Shown: positions 42,583 through 51,359 of the stretch, in pieces
How the letters are laid out: every line of letters starts with the position of its first letter
Position numbering within the stretch: the first letter of the stretch is position 1
Assembly (NCBI GenBank): GCA_016790575.1
Contig: JAEUOU010000015.1
Span: 1 to 64,000 of the forward strand
Direction: 5' to 3'
Origin: Burkholderiaceae bacterium
GTDB lineage: Bacteria > Pseudomonadota > Gammaproteobacteria > Burkholderiales > Burkholderiaceae_C
Length of the DNA: 64,000 nt
Made by a program: the position numbers and the translations under genes
Notes under the pieces: model-generated
What the model was told of the DNA's origin: nothing
What the model saw: the letters and a program-made list of their open reading frames with translations, nothing else
Database searches by the model: none

Positions 42583-43428
42583 TCATTGCCGCGCCGTGCG
42601 CACGTTCGCCGGCAGGGGGCCGGGGTGGCTGCTGCGCCAGGGGTTGATGTCCAGGCCGCCGCGGCGGGTGTAGCGGGCGTAGACGGTGAGTTTGTTCGGG
42701 CGGCAGCGGGTCCAGAGGTCGGTGAAGAGGCGCTCCACACACTGCTCGTGGAATTCGTTGTGGTTGCGAAAGCTCACGATGTACTGCAGCAGCCCGCCCT
42801 GCTCGATCTGCGGGCCGGCGTAGCTGATCTGCACGCTGCCCCAGTCGGGCTGGCCGGTGACCAGGCAATTGCTTTTGAGCAGGCCGCTGACCAGCGTTTC
42901 CTGCACCGGCTGTTCGTCAAACGCGGCGGTGAGCAGATCCGGCGCAGGCTGGTAGCGGGAACATTCCACATCCAGCCGGTCGAGGTTCAGGCCGTCGAGT
43001 TCGTGGATGGGTTCCCGGTCGAACAGTTCGGGCGTCAGCAGCTTCACGCCCACGCTGGCCATCATCGGCCCGCCCTGCCAGATGGCGGCGGACAGGTCAC
43101 GCCGCAGCGCGGCGCGCACCGCGTCGGCGTCGGCGAACACGCTGTTGTTGAAGCTGTTCAGGTACAGCTTGAAGGATTTGCTTTCCACGATGTGGGTGCT
43201 GTCGGCCGGCACGGTGATGTGCGCGATCGCCACCTGCGGTTTGCCGCGCGGGTTCAGCCACGACAGCTCGTAGGCCGTCCACAGGTCGGCGCCGCCGAAG
43301 GGCAGTGCACCGGTCAGGCCGATTTCGGCGCGTTTGGGCGCGCGCGGCAGCGGAAACAGCAGCGTGGGGTCGTAGTGGTCGGCGTAAGCGGACGGTTTGC
43401 CCAGGGGGGAGTGTTCAGGCTGCGTCAT
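42583..43428 (-). CDS. queF: NADPH-dependent 7-cyano-7-deazaguanine reductase
   Basis: 281 aa, the long bimodular QueF form. The motif [18 protein letters not shown] is the QueF signature, and [20 protein letters not shown] holds the catalytic Cys that forms the thioimide with preQ0. [21 protein letters not shown] provides substrate-binding residues. It reduces preQ0 to preQ1 in queuosine synthesis. It follows the hydrolase gene after 19 nt. Confidence 0.96.
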   Translation of the reverse strand: MTQPEHSPLGKPSAYADHYDPTLLFPLPRAPKRAEIGLTGALPFGGADLWTAYELSWLNPRGKPQVAIAHITVPADSTHIVESKSFKLYLNSFNNSVFADADAVRAALRRDLSAAIWQGGPMMASVGVKLLTPELFDREPIHELDGLNLDRLDVECSRYQPAPDLLTAAFDEQPVQETLVSGLLKSNCLVTGQPDWGSVQISYAGPQIEQGGLLQYIVSFRNHNEFHEQCVERLFTDLWTRCRPNKLTVYARYTRRGGLDINPWRSSHPGPLPANVRTARQ

Positions 43429-43447
43429 GGCGGAAAGGGGGTGGGCG

Positions 43448-44347
43448 TCAGGCGCGGGCGCCGTCCAGGTGGGGAATCAGGTGGCTCAGCAGCTGGGTGA
43501 CCACGCCGGGCGGCAGGTCGTGCCCCATGCCGGGGATGCCCACCAGCCGCGCGCCGGGAATGCGCTGCGCGGTGTCTTCGCCGCAGGCAAACGGCACCAG
43601 CAGGTCGGCGTGGCCGTGCAGCACCAGCGTGGGGCAGGCGATGCGCGGCAGCTCGCGGGCGCGCTGGTCGTCGGCCACCACCGCCAGCAGCTGGCGCATG
43701 GTGCCCACCGGGCGGTAGCTGCGGCTGATGCCGGCCAGGATGCGATCGCGCATTTCGGCCTCGGGCACCCGGAAGTCCGGGCTGCCGATGGCGGTGAACA
43801 GCCGCACATAGTGGTCCAGCACGTCCTGGGGTGCGGCGCTGGCCGGGCGGCTGAGCAGGGTCTTGACGATGCGCGGGTCGGCGCTGGGCAGGCCGCGCGC
43901 GCCGCTGGAGCTCATGATGCTGGTCAGGCTGGCCACACGCTGCGGTGCGGCCAGCGCCAGCCGCTGGGCAATCATGCCACCCATGCTCACGCCCACCACG
44001 TGGGCGCGGGCCACGCCCCGGGCGTCCAGCACCGCCAGCGCGTCCTGCGCCATGTCGTGCAGGGTGTAGGGTGCGCGCGGCGAGAAGCCCAGCTTGTGCT
44101 GCAGGCCGGCCCACACCAGGTTGGGCACGCCCAGGTGGTCCAGGTGGGTGGACAGGCCGACGTCGCGGTTGTCGAAACGGATCACGCGGTAGCCGGCGTC
44201 CACCAGCGCCGACACGAACGCCGGCGGCCAGTGCACCAGCTGCATGCCCAGCCCCATGATCAGCAGCACCACCGGGCGGGTGGCCTGGCTGCCGTCGGCG
44301 CCGGTATCTTCCAGCTCGATCTCGATGCCGTTAGCTTTGATTTTCAT
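43448..44347 (-). CDS. Alpha/beta hydrolase
   Basis: 299 aa from ATG 44347; an upstream ATG would add 16 residues read from the repeat. The oxyanion HG-equivalent is [13 protein letters not shown], the nucleophile Ser is in [13 protein letters not shown], the acid in [11 protein letters not shown] and His in [10 protein letters not shown]. The first strand [16 protein letters not shown] is typical of epoxide hydrolase/esterase-like members. The start codon is inside dispersed repeat C. Upstream of queF on the same strand. Confidence 0.9.
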   Translation of the reverse strand: MKIKANGIEIELEDTGADGSQATRPVVLLIMGLGMQLVHWPPAFVSALVDAGYRVIRFDNRDVGLSTHLDHLGVPNLVWAGLQHKLGFSPRAPYTLHDMAQDALAVLDARGVARAHVVGVSMGGMIAQRLALAAPQRVASLTSIMSSSGARGLPSADPRIVKTLLSRPASAAPQDVLDHYVRLFTAIGSPDFRVPEAEMRDRILAGISRSYRPVGTMRQLLAVVADDQRARELPRIACPTLVLHGHADLLVPFACGEDTAQRIPGARLVGIPGMGHDLPPGVVTQLLSHLIPHLDGARA

Positions 44348-44388
44348 AGCAAACCATGACCTTTTTACGATGGCTATCGGCAGTTTCT
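44326..44388 (+). repeat. Dispersed 55-bp repeat, copy C (overlaps the hydrolase start)
   Basis: CATAGCAAACCATGACC, CTTTTTACGATGGCTATCGG and CAGTTTCT. TGCCGTTAGC (44326-44335) and GCTATCGGCA (44373-44382) match as inverted repeats in 9 of 10 positions. The hydrolase ATG (44345-44347, minus strand) lies within it. Confidence 0.68.
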
Positions 44389-44437
44389 CATGCAATCACA
44401 CTCGCCGGGGTCGCCCGGCGGGCCGGGGGATCGGCGG

Positions 44438-45391
44438 TCAGACAAATTCGCGCTCGCGCAGCCACTTGGTAGCGATCCATTTCTCGCCGGCGAGCACGGG
44501 CGAGCCACCATGCAGCGTGCCGGTGGACGGGTCGGGCCGGTCGTAGCTGAAGAACACGGCATTGCCCTTGCGGGGCAGCACTTCGAAGTTCACATCGGGG
44601 AACACCGTACCACCGCCGGCCTCGGGCTCGGCCAGATACATCACGACCGTGCCCAGACGCTGGCCACCCCGGCGCACGATGCTGGGCGTGCCCGGCGCGG
44701 CCGGGTCGAAATAGTCGTAATGGGGTTTGTACTCCGCCCCCGGTCGGTAACGCAGCACCTGGATGCCTTCCCCGTTCTCCACCGGCCAGTGAACCAGCCG
44801 GGCAATCCGCGCCTCGATCCGCGCCACCACCGGATGCTCGCCCCGGTGGAAAAACATGCCGTCGCTGGTGCGGTCGTCGTTGAGTTCTTCGCCGCCGGTG
44901 GCCAGCTGCACCGTGCGCGATCGGGCCAGCCGGGGCGCGGCCAGCGCGACCAGGGCGTCGCACTCCTCGTCGGACAGCAGGCCGCCCAGCACCACCACCC
45001 GCGGTTTCTCCATCACCGCCAGCACGGCCACGCGGCGGTCGCCGGCGTCCAGGGTCAGCGGCGCGCCGGCCACGTCGGGCTCGGGCAGACGCCCCCGGCG
45101 CGCCGCCGACCCGCTGGGGGCCGCTGCGGTGCGACCGGCGCCCACGGCGGCCTGCGTCGTCACCGCGCCACCGCCACCGCCTTCGGTCGATTGGGCCGTG
45201 GCCACAATCGCCTCGGGTGACACGCCTCTTCCGCGCAGGTGATCGGACAGGGTGGTTTCCAGCGCGTGGATGGCAATGTCTTCCTGCCAGCCGGACGCCT
45301 TCATGGCCTGCAGCACCGATTCGGGCGTGCAGCCGGCTTCGGCCTGGGTCACGATCCAGTGGCGCAGTTCGCGGGTGATGATCTGGCTCAT
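44438..45391 (-). CDS. Prolyl 4-hydroxylase-type 2-oxoglutarate/Fe(II) oxygenase
   Basis: 317 aa. N-terminal 1-55 is a small helical domain ([23 protein letters not shown]-like), then a Gly/Ala-rich linker (about 62-100). The P4H catalytic domain has the iron ligands in [10 protein letters not shown] and [12 protein letters not shown] and the 2OG-binding Lys in [12 protein letters not shown]. The target, if a protein prolyl residue, is unknown; bacterial P4H enzymes hydroxylate EF-Tu or free peptides. It overlaps yaaA by 4 nt and is probably coupled to it. Confidence 0.9.
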   Translation of the reverse strand: MSQIITRELRHWIVTQAEAGCTPESVLQAMKASGWQEDIAIHALETTLSDHLRGRGVSPEAIVATAQSTEGGGGGAVTTQAAVGAGRTAAAPSGSAARRGRLPEPDVAGAPLTLDAGDRRVAVLAVMEKPRVVVLGGLLSDEECDALVALAAPRLARSRTVQLATGGEELNDDRTSDGMFFHRGEHPVVARIEARIARLVHWPVENGEGIQVLRYRPGAEYKPHYDYFDPAAPGTPSIVRRGGQRLGTVVMYLAEPEAGGGTVFPDVNFEVLPRKGNAVFFSYDRPDPSTGTLHGGSPVLAGEKWIATKWLREREFV

Positions 45392-46167
45392 GCCGGTTTC
45401 TCCTTGCGGCGAAAAACGAGTCGGTCGGGTTCGGACGCGGCCGGCGCAAACGCATAGCCGTCGCTGTCAAAGGCTTCCAGCTGGCGCGGCAGGCTCAGCC
45501 GGTGGGTGATGGCGTAGCGGGCCATCAGGCCGCGGGCGCGTTTGGCAAAGAAGCTGACGATCTTGTAGCGGCCGGCGCTCCAGTCTTCAAACACACACTC
45601 CACCACCCGGGCCTTGAGCACGCGGCGGTCCACGGCGCGAAAGTATTCCTGCGAGGCCAGGTTCACCACCACCGGCGTGGCGTCCGCCGCCAGGCGGGTG
45701 TTCAGGTGCTGCGCGATGCGCGCGCCCCAGAAGGCGTAGAGATCCTTGCCGCGCGGCGTGGCCAGGCGGGTGCCCATCTCCAGCCGGTAGGGCTGCAGCC
45801 GGTCCAGCGGGCGCAGCACACCATACAGCCCGCTCAGGATGGCCAGATGCGCCTGCGCCCAGGCCAGGTCGTCGGCCGGCAGCTCGCGGGCGCGCAGGCC
45901 GTCGTACACGTCGCCGTCAAAGGCCAGCACCGCCTGGCGCGAGTTGGTGGCGGTGAAACGCGGGCTCCAGGCGGCGTAGCGCGCCACGTTCAGCGCGGCC
46001 AGCGCGTCGCTCAGGTCCATCAGCGCGGCCACCTCGGGCGGCGTTTTCTCGCGCAGCACGGCGATCAGCTCGGCCGCGTCGTCCACAAACAGCGGGCGGG
46101 TGTGCGGCAGATCGGCCACCGGGCTGTCGTAGTCGAGGGATTTGGCGGGGGACAATAGAAACAACAT
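45388..46167 (-). CDS. yaaA: Peroxide stress protein YaaA
   Basis: 259 aa from ATG 46167 (E. coli 258 aa); an in-frame ATG at 46176 is possible. [16 protein letters not shown] is the family start, with [27 protein letters not shown] and [13 protein letters not shown] typical. YaaA binds DNA and lowers free iron during peroxide stress. The start codon overlaps that of divergent truC on the opposite strand. It is first of yaaA-P4H-hydrolase-queF. Confidence 0.95.
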   Translation of the reverse strand: MLFLLSPAKSLDYDSPVADLPHTRPLFVDDAAELIAVLREKTPPEVAALMDLSDALAALNVARYAAWSPRFTATNSRQAVLAFDGDVYDGLRARELPADDLAWAQAHLAILSGLYGVLRPLDRLQPYRLEMGTRLATPRGKDLYAFWGARIAQHLNTRLAADATPVVVNLASQEYFRAVDRRVLKARVVECVFEDWSAGRYKIVSFFAKRARGLMARYAITHRLSLPRQLEAFDSDGYAFAPAASEPDRLVFRRKEKPA

Positions 46168-46876
46168 GCTGACCATCCTGTACCGCGACGATTATCTTGC
46201 AGCGGTGGACAAACCCCCCGGCCTGCTGGTGCACCGCACCGGGCTGGACGCGGGGGAAACCCGTTTTGCGCTGCAACTGCTGCGCGACCAGCTGGGCCGC
46301 CCGGTCTGGCCGGTGCACCGGCTGGACAAGGGCACCAGCGGCGTGCTGCTGTTTGCCCTGGACGCCGACACCGCCCGCGCGCTGGGCCAGCGCTTCGAGG
46401 CCGGCGACGGCCTGGCCAAAACCTACCACGCGATGGTGCGCGGCTGGCCGCCGGACGCCGGCACCATCGCCCACCCGCTGCGCCGCCTGCCGGACGACCA
46501 GCGCACCGGCCGCGAAGAGGTGCAGGACGCCCGCACCCGCTACCAGACCATCGAGCGGTTGACGCTGCCGTTGCCCGATGGCCGCTTTGCCAGCCAGCGC
46601 GTCGCCCGCGTGGCCCTGCACCCCGAGACCGGCCGCCGCCACCAGCTGCGCCGGCACCTGAAGCACATCGCCCACCCCATCCTGGGCGACGCCACCCACG
46701 GCAAAGGCCCGCTGAACCGCGCCGTGGCCGCGTTGATCGGCCAGCAGCGCCTGTGGCTGCACGCCACCCGCCTGGCCCTGGCGCACCCGGTGACCGGTGC
46801 CGTGCTGGCCATCGAAGCGCCGCTGGGGCCGGAGTGGGCGCTGTGGCAGGCCGCCGCCGGCGGTGGCGGGGACTGA
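46166..46876 (+). CDS. truC: tRNA pseudouridine(65) synthase TruC
   Basis: 236 aa, RluA-type. The start [20 protein letters not shown], the catalytic Asp54 in [34 protein letters not shown] and the [15 protein letters not shown] block match TruC closely, including the early [10 protein letters not shown] stretch that sets TruC apart from RluA/C/D. It converts U65 of some tRNAs to pseudouridine. The start codon overlaps the yaaA start (CATG). Confidence 0.92.
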   Translation: MLTILYRDDYLAAVDKPPGLLVHRTGLDAGETRFALQLLRDQLGRPVWPVHRLDKGTSGVLLFALDADTARALGQRFEAGDGLAKTYHAMVRGWPPDAGTIAHPLRRLPDDQRTGREEVQDARTRYQTIERLTLPLPDGRFASQRVARVALHPETGRRHQLRRHLKHIAHPILGDATHGKGPLNRAVAALIGQQRLWLHATRLALAHPVTGAVLAIEAPLGPEWALWQAAAGGGGD

Positions 46877-46888
46877 CGCACGGGTTCA

Positions 46889-46949
46889 GGCCAAAAAGTG
46901 GCCTTACCCAGCGTGGAATGGTTCTTATTTGCTATTTTTTAGGAAGCAA
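46889..46949 (-). repeat. Dispersed 55-bp repeat, copy D (3' end of the photolyase-like gene)
   Basis: Minus-strand reading: AAATAGCAAATAAG, ACCATTCCACGCTGGGTAAG, GCCACTTTTTGGCC. The TAG stop of the gene at 46932 and its last codons (LLPKK) lie in it. Confidence 0.7.
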
Positions 46950-48128
46950 ATCACCCGCCGCACCGGATGCAGCGGGCCGCGACGCCTTCAGCACCCGGCT
47001 CCAGTAGGCGGAAAACGAGCGGCAGGCGGCGGTGGGTTCGGGCCAGGGCGGCAGGTCGGGCTCGGTGCACACGCGCGCCAGGGCCGGGGCCAGGTGCGGG
47101 TTGGCGCGGCCGCGCACGCGGCGGGCGGCGCCCAGCGCGGTGGCCAGGGTGTCGGCGGACGCCTGCCAGCGCACGGGTGCCAGCGCGGCCATGCGGGTGA
47201 GGACAACGTGCCAGCGCGCGGGTGACCAGCGCCAGCGGCTGTGAAAGGTGCTGTCCAGCACAGCCAGCGCCTGCGTGCCGGGGGGCGCATCGGCCAGGCT
47301 CCAGGGGTGAACCAGCCACAGGTCCTGCCCGGCCACGGCGGCGGGGTCGGGCGGGTGGAACAGGCCCCGCAGCGCGGGCGGTGGCTCGGCGGTGAGCGGA
47401 GGCTCACACACGACCGGGTGCGCGCCGGGCTCGGGGCCGGCGTCCTCGGGCCGGGTGGCCAGCGCCAGGAGGGCGTCGGGCGGCTGGTCGAGCACGGTGC
47501 CGGGGCTGTGCCACGCGGGCGGCGCGAACAAGGCGATGTTGGCGGCGCTGGCCAGATACGGCCTGGCGCTGGCGGTGCCCGCCACCCACTGCCAGGACAG
47601 GTGGTTGCTGGCCAGGTCGCCGTCCAGCAGGTGGCCGTACAGCCAGTCGGCCCCGGCGCGCCAGTGCACCTTGCGCACGTGCACGGTGTAGGCCGCCATC
47701 CACAGCCGGGCGTGGTTGTACAGCAGGCCGGTGGCATACAGCGTGCGCACCGCCTGGTCGATGGCGGACACGCCGGTGGCGCCGGCACGCAGGTCCGGCG
47801 GCAGCGCGGGGGCGTAGGCGCCGTCGGGCAGCGGGCCGGGGTGGCGGCTGTCGAAGATCGCGTCGCCCATCTGGCGCCAGGTGTGGCGGAAGTACGCGCG
47901 CCAGGCCAGCTCCTGCACCAGCTTGTGCGTCAGCGACAGGTGGTGGCGGGCACGCAGGGTCTCGACCACCTGCGCCAGCGTGAGGTGCCCGTGCGTGATC
48001 CAGGGCGACAGGCCGGTGACGGCGCCGTCCAGGTGGTTGCGGCTGGCGGCGTAGGCGGCCGGGTCAACGGCGGCCAGCCGGGCGTGAGCCGCCTGGGGCG
48101 TGAGGTCCGGCATCCGCGGGGGCGTCAT
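46932..48128 (-). CDS. Photolyase/cryptochrome-like FAD-binding domain protein without the N-terminal antenna domain
   Basis: 398 aa from ATG 48128. Residues about 20-230 match the helical FAD-binding domain of class I photolyases: GLSPWITHGHLTLAQV, QELAWRAYFRHTWRQMG, LYNHARLWMAAY and DGDLASNHLSWQWVAGT. The usual N-terminal alpha/beta domain is absent. Instead about 150 residues follow, beginning QDLWLVHPWSLADAPPG, that look like a degenerate alpha/beta domain, suggesting reversed domain order. It overlaps the FeS photolyase gene by 4 nt (ATGA). Repair activity cannot be claimed; a light sensor or partner role is possible. Confidence 0.82.
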   Translation of the reverse strand: MTPPRMPDLTPQAAHARLAAVDPAAYAASRNHLDGAVTGLSPWITHGHLTLAQVVETLRARHHLSLTHKLVQELAWRAYFRHTWRQMGDAIFDSRHPGPLPDGAYAPALPPDLRAGATGVSAIDQAVRTLYATGLLYNHARLWMAAYTVHVRKVHWRAGADWLYGHLLDGDLASNHLSWQWVAGTASARPYLASAANIALFAPPAWHSPGTVLDQPPDALLALATRPEDAGPEPGAHPVVCEPPLTAEPPPALRGLFHPPDPAAVAGQDLWLVHPWSLADAPPGTQALAVLDSTFHSRWRWSPARWHVVLTRMAALAPVRWQASADTLATALGAARRVRGRANPHLAPALARVCTEPDLPPWPEPTAACRSFSAYWSRVLKASRPAASGAAGDLLPKK

Positions 48129-49711
48129 GTGGGCTGCGGCCCGGCGCGCAGCCGCTCGGCCTGCGCGCGGATGGCGGCGCGCTCGCCGGCGCCCAGGCGC
48201 GCCAGGTTGCGCACCTGCATCACCGTGCGCGGGTTGGCGGCCAGCCGCGCTTCGTGGCGCTGCAGGAAGTCCCAGTACAGCACGGTGTAGGGGCAGGCCG
48301 TGGGGCCCAGTCGCTCGCGCGGGTTGAAGGCGCAGTCGCGGCAGTGGCGCCCGCCGCTCATGCGCTCGATGTACTGGCCGCTGGCGATGTAGGGTTTGCT
48401 GGCCATCAGGCCGCCGTCGGCAAACTGGCTCATGCCCACCACGTTGGGCAGCTCCACCCACTCCACCGCATCCACATACACCGCCAGAAACCAGGCCTGC
48501 ACCTGGCGCGGGTCCACCCCCAGCAGCAGGGTGTACAGGCCGATCACCATCAGCCGCTGGATGTGGTGCGCATAGCCCAGCCGCAGCGTCTGGCCCAGCG
48601 CGTCGCGCAGGCAGGCCATGGGGGTGTCGCCGCTCCAGAAGGCGGCGGGCAGGTCGGCCCGGGCCTGCAGGGCGTTGGCGTCGGCGTAGTCGGGCATGCG
48701 GGTCCAGTACAGGCCGCGCACGTATTCGCGCCAGCCCAGGATCTGCCGCACAAAACCCTCGCAGCTGGCCAGCGGCACCCGGCCGGCCTGCCAGGCGGCG
48801 ACGGCGGCGTCCACGACCTCGCGGGCCGACAGCAGCTTGAGATTCAGCGCCGCCGACAGGCCCGAATGCCACAGCAGCGGCTGGCCGGGCCACAGCCCGT
48901 CCTGCCAGCGCCCGAAGGCCGGCAGGCGGTGGGTGATGAAGTCGTGCAGCGCCGCCAGCGCCTGCGCGCGCGTCACCGGCCAGGCAAAGCCGTCCAGGCC
49001 GCCCGGGTGGCTGCCGAAGTGCTCGCGCACCAGCGCCAGCACCGTCTGTGTGGTGGCGTCGGGCGCAAAAAGCGGGGGCGGCGGCACGGCGCCAGGGCCG
49101 TCGGCGCCGAAGGATTCGCGGTTGTCGGCGTCGAAATTCCAGCGGCCGCCGGCGGGCTGTTCACCGTCCATCAGCACGCCATGGCGCTGGCGCAGCGCGC
49201 GGTAGAAAAACTCCAGCCGCAGCTGCTTGCGCCCGGCCGCGTGGGCGGCAAAGTCGCGCACCGTGGCGTAGAAGTGCCGGTCGTCACGCAGCGCGAGCGT
49301 CAGCCCCGCCGCCCGGGCGGCGCCGCGCAGGGCCTGCAGCACCCGCCAGTCGCCCGGCGCCGTCATCACCAACGCCTGCGGGCGGTGCGCGGCGATGGCG
49401 CGGGACAGCTCCCCCGCCAGCGTGCCGGTGTTGCCCGGTGCATCCAGCGGCGTGTAGACCAGCGGCCGCCCGGCGGCGCGCAGCTCGTCGGCAAAGTGGC
49501 GCATGGCCGACAGAAACAGCGCGGTGCGCGCCTGGGCCGACCAGACGTGCGTGCTTTCTTCGCGCACCTCGGCCATCCAGACCGCGTCCTGCGCCGGGTC
49601 AAAGCCGTCCAGCGCGCTGGCGTCGTGGTTCAGCTGGTCGCCCAGCACCAGCACCAGGTGGCGCAGCGGCCGGGGAATGGGCGGCTCGGGCCGGTTGGAC
49701 GGGTCGTGCAT
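48125..49711 (-). CDS. FeS-BCP type cryptochrome/photolyase (PhrB/CryB-like)
   Basis: 528 aa from ATG 49711. The N-terminal Rossmann-like domain starts LRHLVLVLGDQLNHDASAL. The C-terminal FAD domain includes ILGWREYVRGLYWTRMP and GLMASKPYIASGQYIERMSGG. Four cysteines sit at the FeS positions: LASCEGFVRQIL, RHCRDCAFNP and TACPYTVLYWDF. Agrobacterium PhrB of this class repairs (6-4) photoproducts with FAD, a lumazine antenna and a 4Fe-4S cluster. Coupled by 1-nt overlap to DUF2256 upstream and 4-nt overlap to the FAD-domain gene downstream. Confidence 0.94.
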   Translation of the reverse strand: MHDPSNRPEPPIPRPLRHLVLVLGDQLNHDASALDGFDPAQDAVWMAEVREESTHVWSAQARTALFLSAMRHFADELRAAGRPLVYTPLDAPGNTGTLAGELSRAIAAHRPQALVMTAPGDWRVLQALRGAARAAGLTLALRDDRHFYATVRDFAAHAAGRKQLRLEFFYRALRQRHGVLMDGEQPAGGRWNFDADNRESFGADGPGAVPPPPLFAPDATTQTVLALVREHFGSHPGGLDGFAWPVTRAQALAALHDFITHRLPAFGRWQDGLWPGQPLLWHSGLSAALNLKLLSAREVVDAAVAAWQAGRVPLASCEGFVRQILGWREYVRGLYWTRMPDYADANALQARADLPAAFWSGDTPMACLRDALGQTLRLGYAHHIQRLMVIGLYTLLLGVDPRQVQAWFLAVYVDAVEWVELPNVVGMSQFADGGLMASKPYIASGQYIERMSGGRHCRDCAFNPRERLGPTACPYTVLYWDFLQRHEARLAANPRTVMQVRNLARLGAGERAAIRAQAERLRAGPQPT

Positions 49712-49944
49712 CAGCGGCGGCGTGTGGGGGGCGGTGAGGGTTCGGTCGGCATGGGCGTGGCCGTGGGCGGCGCGTGCTGGCCTTTGGCGGCGCGGCGGCA
49801 GGCGTCGCTGCAGTAGAGCACGGCGTCCCAGTTCTTTGCCCAGGCTTTGCGCCAGCTCATCGGCCGGCCGCAGACGGCGCAGGGTTTGGACGGCAGCGTG
49901 GCCTTGTTGCCTTTCCAGCCGGTGTCGCTCGGGCGGCGGCTCAT
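49711..49944 (-). CDS. DUF2256 small zinc-ribbon-like protein
   Basis: 77 aa from ATG 49944. KGNKATLPSKPCAVCGRPMS and YCSDACRR give four cysteines in a CxxC...CxxxC arrangement, the DUF2256 pattern, followed by a Pro/Thr-rich tail. DUF2256 genes are commonly found beside FeS photolyases; its stop shares a base with the photolyase ATG. A role in photolyase assembly or partner binding is inferred from context only. Confidence 0.88.
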   Translation of the reverse strand: MSRRPSDTGWKGNKATLPSKPCAVCGRPMSWRKAWAKNWDAVLYCSDACRRAAKGQHAPPTATPMPTEPSPPPTRRR

Positions 49945-50207
49945 GGGCGGCGCCCCCCGGGACCGGCGCCGCCTGCGGACCACGGCACGCGCCCCCTCCC
50001 GCAACCATCACCGCTGGCCCCGATCAAAAAACCCTTCAGCATGGACACCGATGCTGCCACTGCACCCGTGCCCCGTCCAACCGGGCCGGAGTTCTGCTCC
50101 AAGTCGCAGGGGCTTGTCGCACAATGGCCGGCGGAAACCATCCGGATGAAATCGCCGCCCCGAGGCGCCCCACACCGCCCGGGCGCCCCGGCACAGGCCA
50201 CTACCCC
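49945..50207. other. Intergenic region between the photolyase operon and the SRPBCC gene
   Basis: 263 nt between divergent genes. I see no small ORF with family similarity and no clear promoter. A run GATCAAAAAACCC near 50022-50034 is the only AT-rich patch. Confidence 0.4.
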
Positions 50208-50663
50208 ATGCCCGTCGAACACCGCATCACCGTCGCCGCACCGGCCGACACCATTTTTGCCCTCTACGCCGATGTGCCCAACTGGCACACCTGGGACCCG
50301 GACACGAAGCGCGCCCGCCTGGACGGCCCGTTTGCCGTGGGCAGCCGCGGCCGGCTGACCCCGACGCAGGGCAACACCGTGCCCATGGTGCTGACCCGGG
50401 TGGTGCCGGGCCGCGCCTTCACGGCCCAATCGCGCATCCCGCTGTTCTGTATGGTGTTCGAGCACGAACTGACCCCGCTGGCCGCTGCGCAGACCGAGGT
50501 CGTCCACCGCGTTTCGTTCACCGGCCCGCTGTCGCTGCTGCTGGCCCCCCTGATGACCCGCCGCCTGAACAGCGGCCTGCCGGTGACGCTGGCACGGCTG
50601 AAGGCGCTGGCGGAGGGGGTTGGGGCCAGGATATCAAGCCAAAGTGGCCGATACCCCGCGTAG
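50208..50663 (+). CDS. SRPBCC (START-like) family protein
   Basis: 151 aa. MPVEHRITVAAPADTIFALYADVPNWHTWDPD is the polyketide-cyclase/START-like signature, with the later VPMVLTRVVPGRAFTAQSRI strand pair. These helix-grip proteins bind hydrophobic ligands; no reaction can be named. The last residues (SSQSGRYPA) and the stop codon are read from dispersed repeat E, so the native C-terminus may have been replaced. Confidence 0.8.
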   Translation: MPVEHRITVAAPADTIFALYADVPNWHTWDPDTKRARLDGPFAVGSRGRLTPTQGNTVPMVLTRVVPGRAFTAQSRIPLFCMVFEHELTPLAAAQTEVVHRVSFTGPLSLLLAPLMTRRLNSGLPVTLARLKALAEGVGARISSQSGRYPA

Positions 50664-50692
50664 AAAGGTTCTTTTTCGCTACGCTTATTGAT
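50636..50692 (-). repeat. Dispersed 55-bp repeat, copy E (3' end of the SRPBCC gene)
   Basis: Minus-strand reading: GCGTAGCGAAAAAG, AACCTTTCTACGCGGGGTAT and CGGCCACTTTGGC. The SRPBCC stop codon is inside. Confidence 0.7.
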
Positions 50693-50726
50693 TCCCCCTG
50701 ACTGCTTTGCCGAGCTACAGCCCCCC

Positions 50727-51320
50727 TCACCCCCTCAAATCCCCCGCCAGGCTCGCCAGCCCTTCCGCGTTGATCATCAGGTGCGCCGGGTAGTGGGTGT
50801 GGTCGCAACCCAGTTTGACGGCGGCGCCGGCCTGTATGGCGGCGCGCATGGGCGGGGTGAATTCGAAGCGGACGAAGTGCACGGCGCTGGTTTTGGTGGC
50901 GTTTTCGCGGTCCAGGTCTTCGTCGGCGATGGCGTAGACGCGCTCATACCCTTCCACCTCGACGAACAGGCGGTCTTCCACGCCGATCAGGCGGGCGAGT
51001 TCGCGCTGGCGCTCGGTCACGTCGGGGTACTCGATCATCATCGTGGCTTTCCAGTTGCTGCCGTCGGGCACCAGCGGGGCGTAGGCGTCGATCTCCTGCT
51101 GGATGCCCTCTTCTTCGAAGATTTTTTCAATGCGCAGCATTTCCTGGATCTGGTAGCGCATGGTGCGCTCGCTCTCAAACTGCAGCGTGATGTGCTCGCC
51201 CAGGTGCACGGTGCGCTGTTTGCGGTGGGCGATCAGCTCGGCTTTGTGCAGCTTGCGCCATTTGCTGTAGGCCTCCAGGCTCATGAGGCTGTCGGGGGTG
51301 ATGTGGCCGGTGCAGAGCAT
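50727..51320 (-). CDS. DUF3501 family protein
   Basis: 197 aa. ITPDSLMSLEAYSKWRKLHKA, RKQRTVHLGEHITLQFES and YQIQEMLRIEKIFEEEGIQ are the DUF3501 pattern, with AVHFVRFEFTPPMRAA near the end. The family has no assigned reaction. It is the third gene of a rubrerythrin / Fe-S oxidoreductase / DUF3501 set and lies 39 nt after the Fe-S gene. Confidence 0.9.
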   Translation of the reverse strand: MLCTGHITPDSLMSLEAYSKWRKLHKAELIAHRKQRTVHLGEHITLQFESERTMRYQIQEMLRIEKIFEEEGIQQEIDAYAPLVPDGSNWKATMMIEYPDVTERQRELARLIGVEDRLFVEVEGYERVYAIADEDLDRENATKTSAVHFVRFEFTPPMRAAIQAGAAVKLGCDHTHYPAHLMINAEGLASLAGDLRG

Positions 51321-51359
51321 GGCGGGGTCCTTTGCGGGGTGTCGAGGGGAAGTGGGGGT

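Noticed and set aside
44348-44395. Upstream start for the alpha/beta hydrolase at 44395
   Set aside because: The added residues are read from dispersed repeat C; homologous folds begin at the [10 protein letters not shown] strand.
48254-49816. 520-residue plus-strand frame opposite the FeS photolyase
   Set aside because: Antisense of a protein with intact FeS cysteines and FAD motifs.
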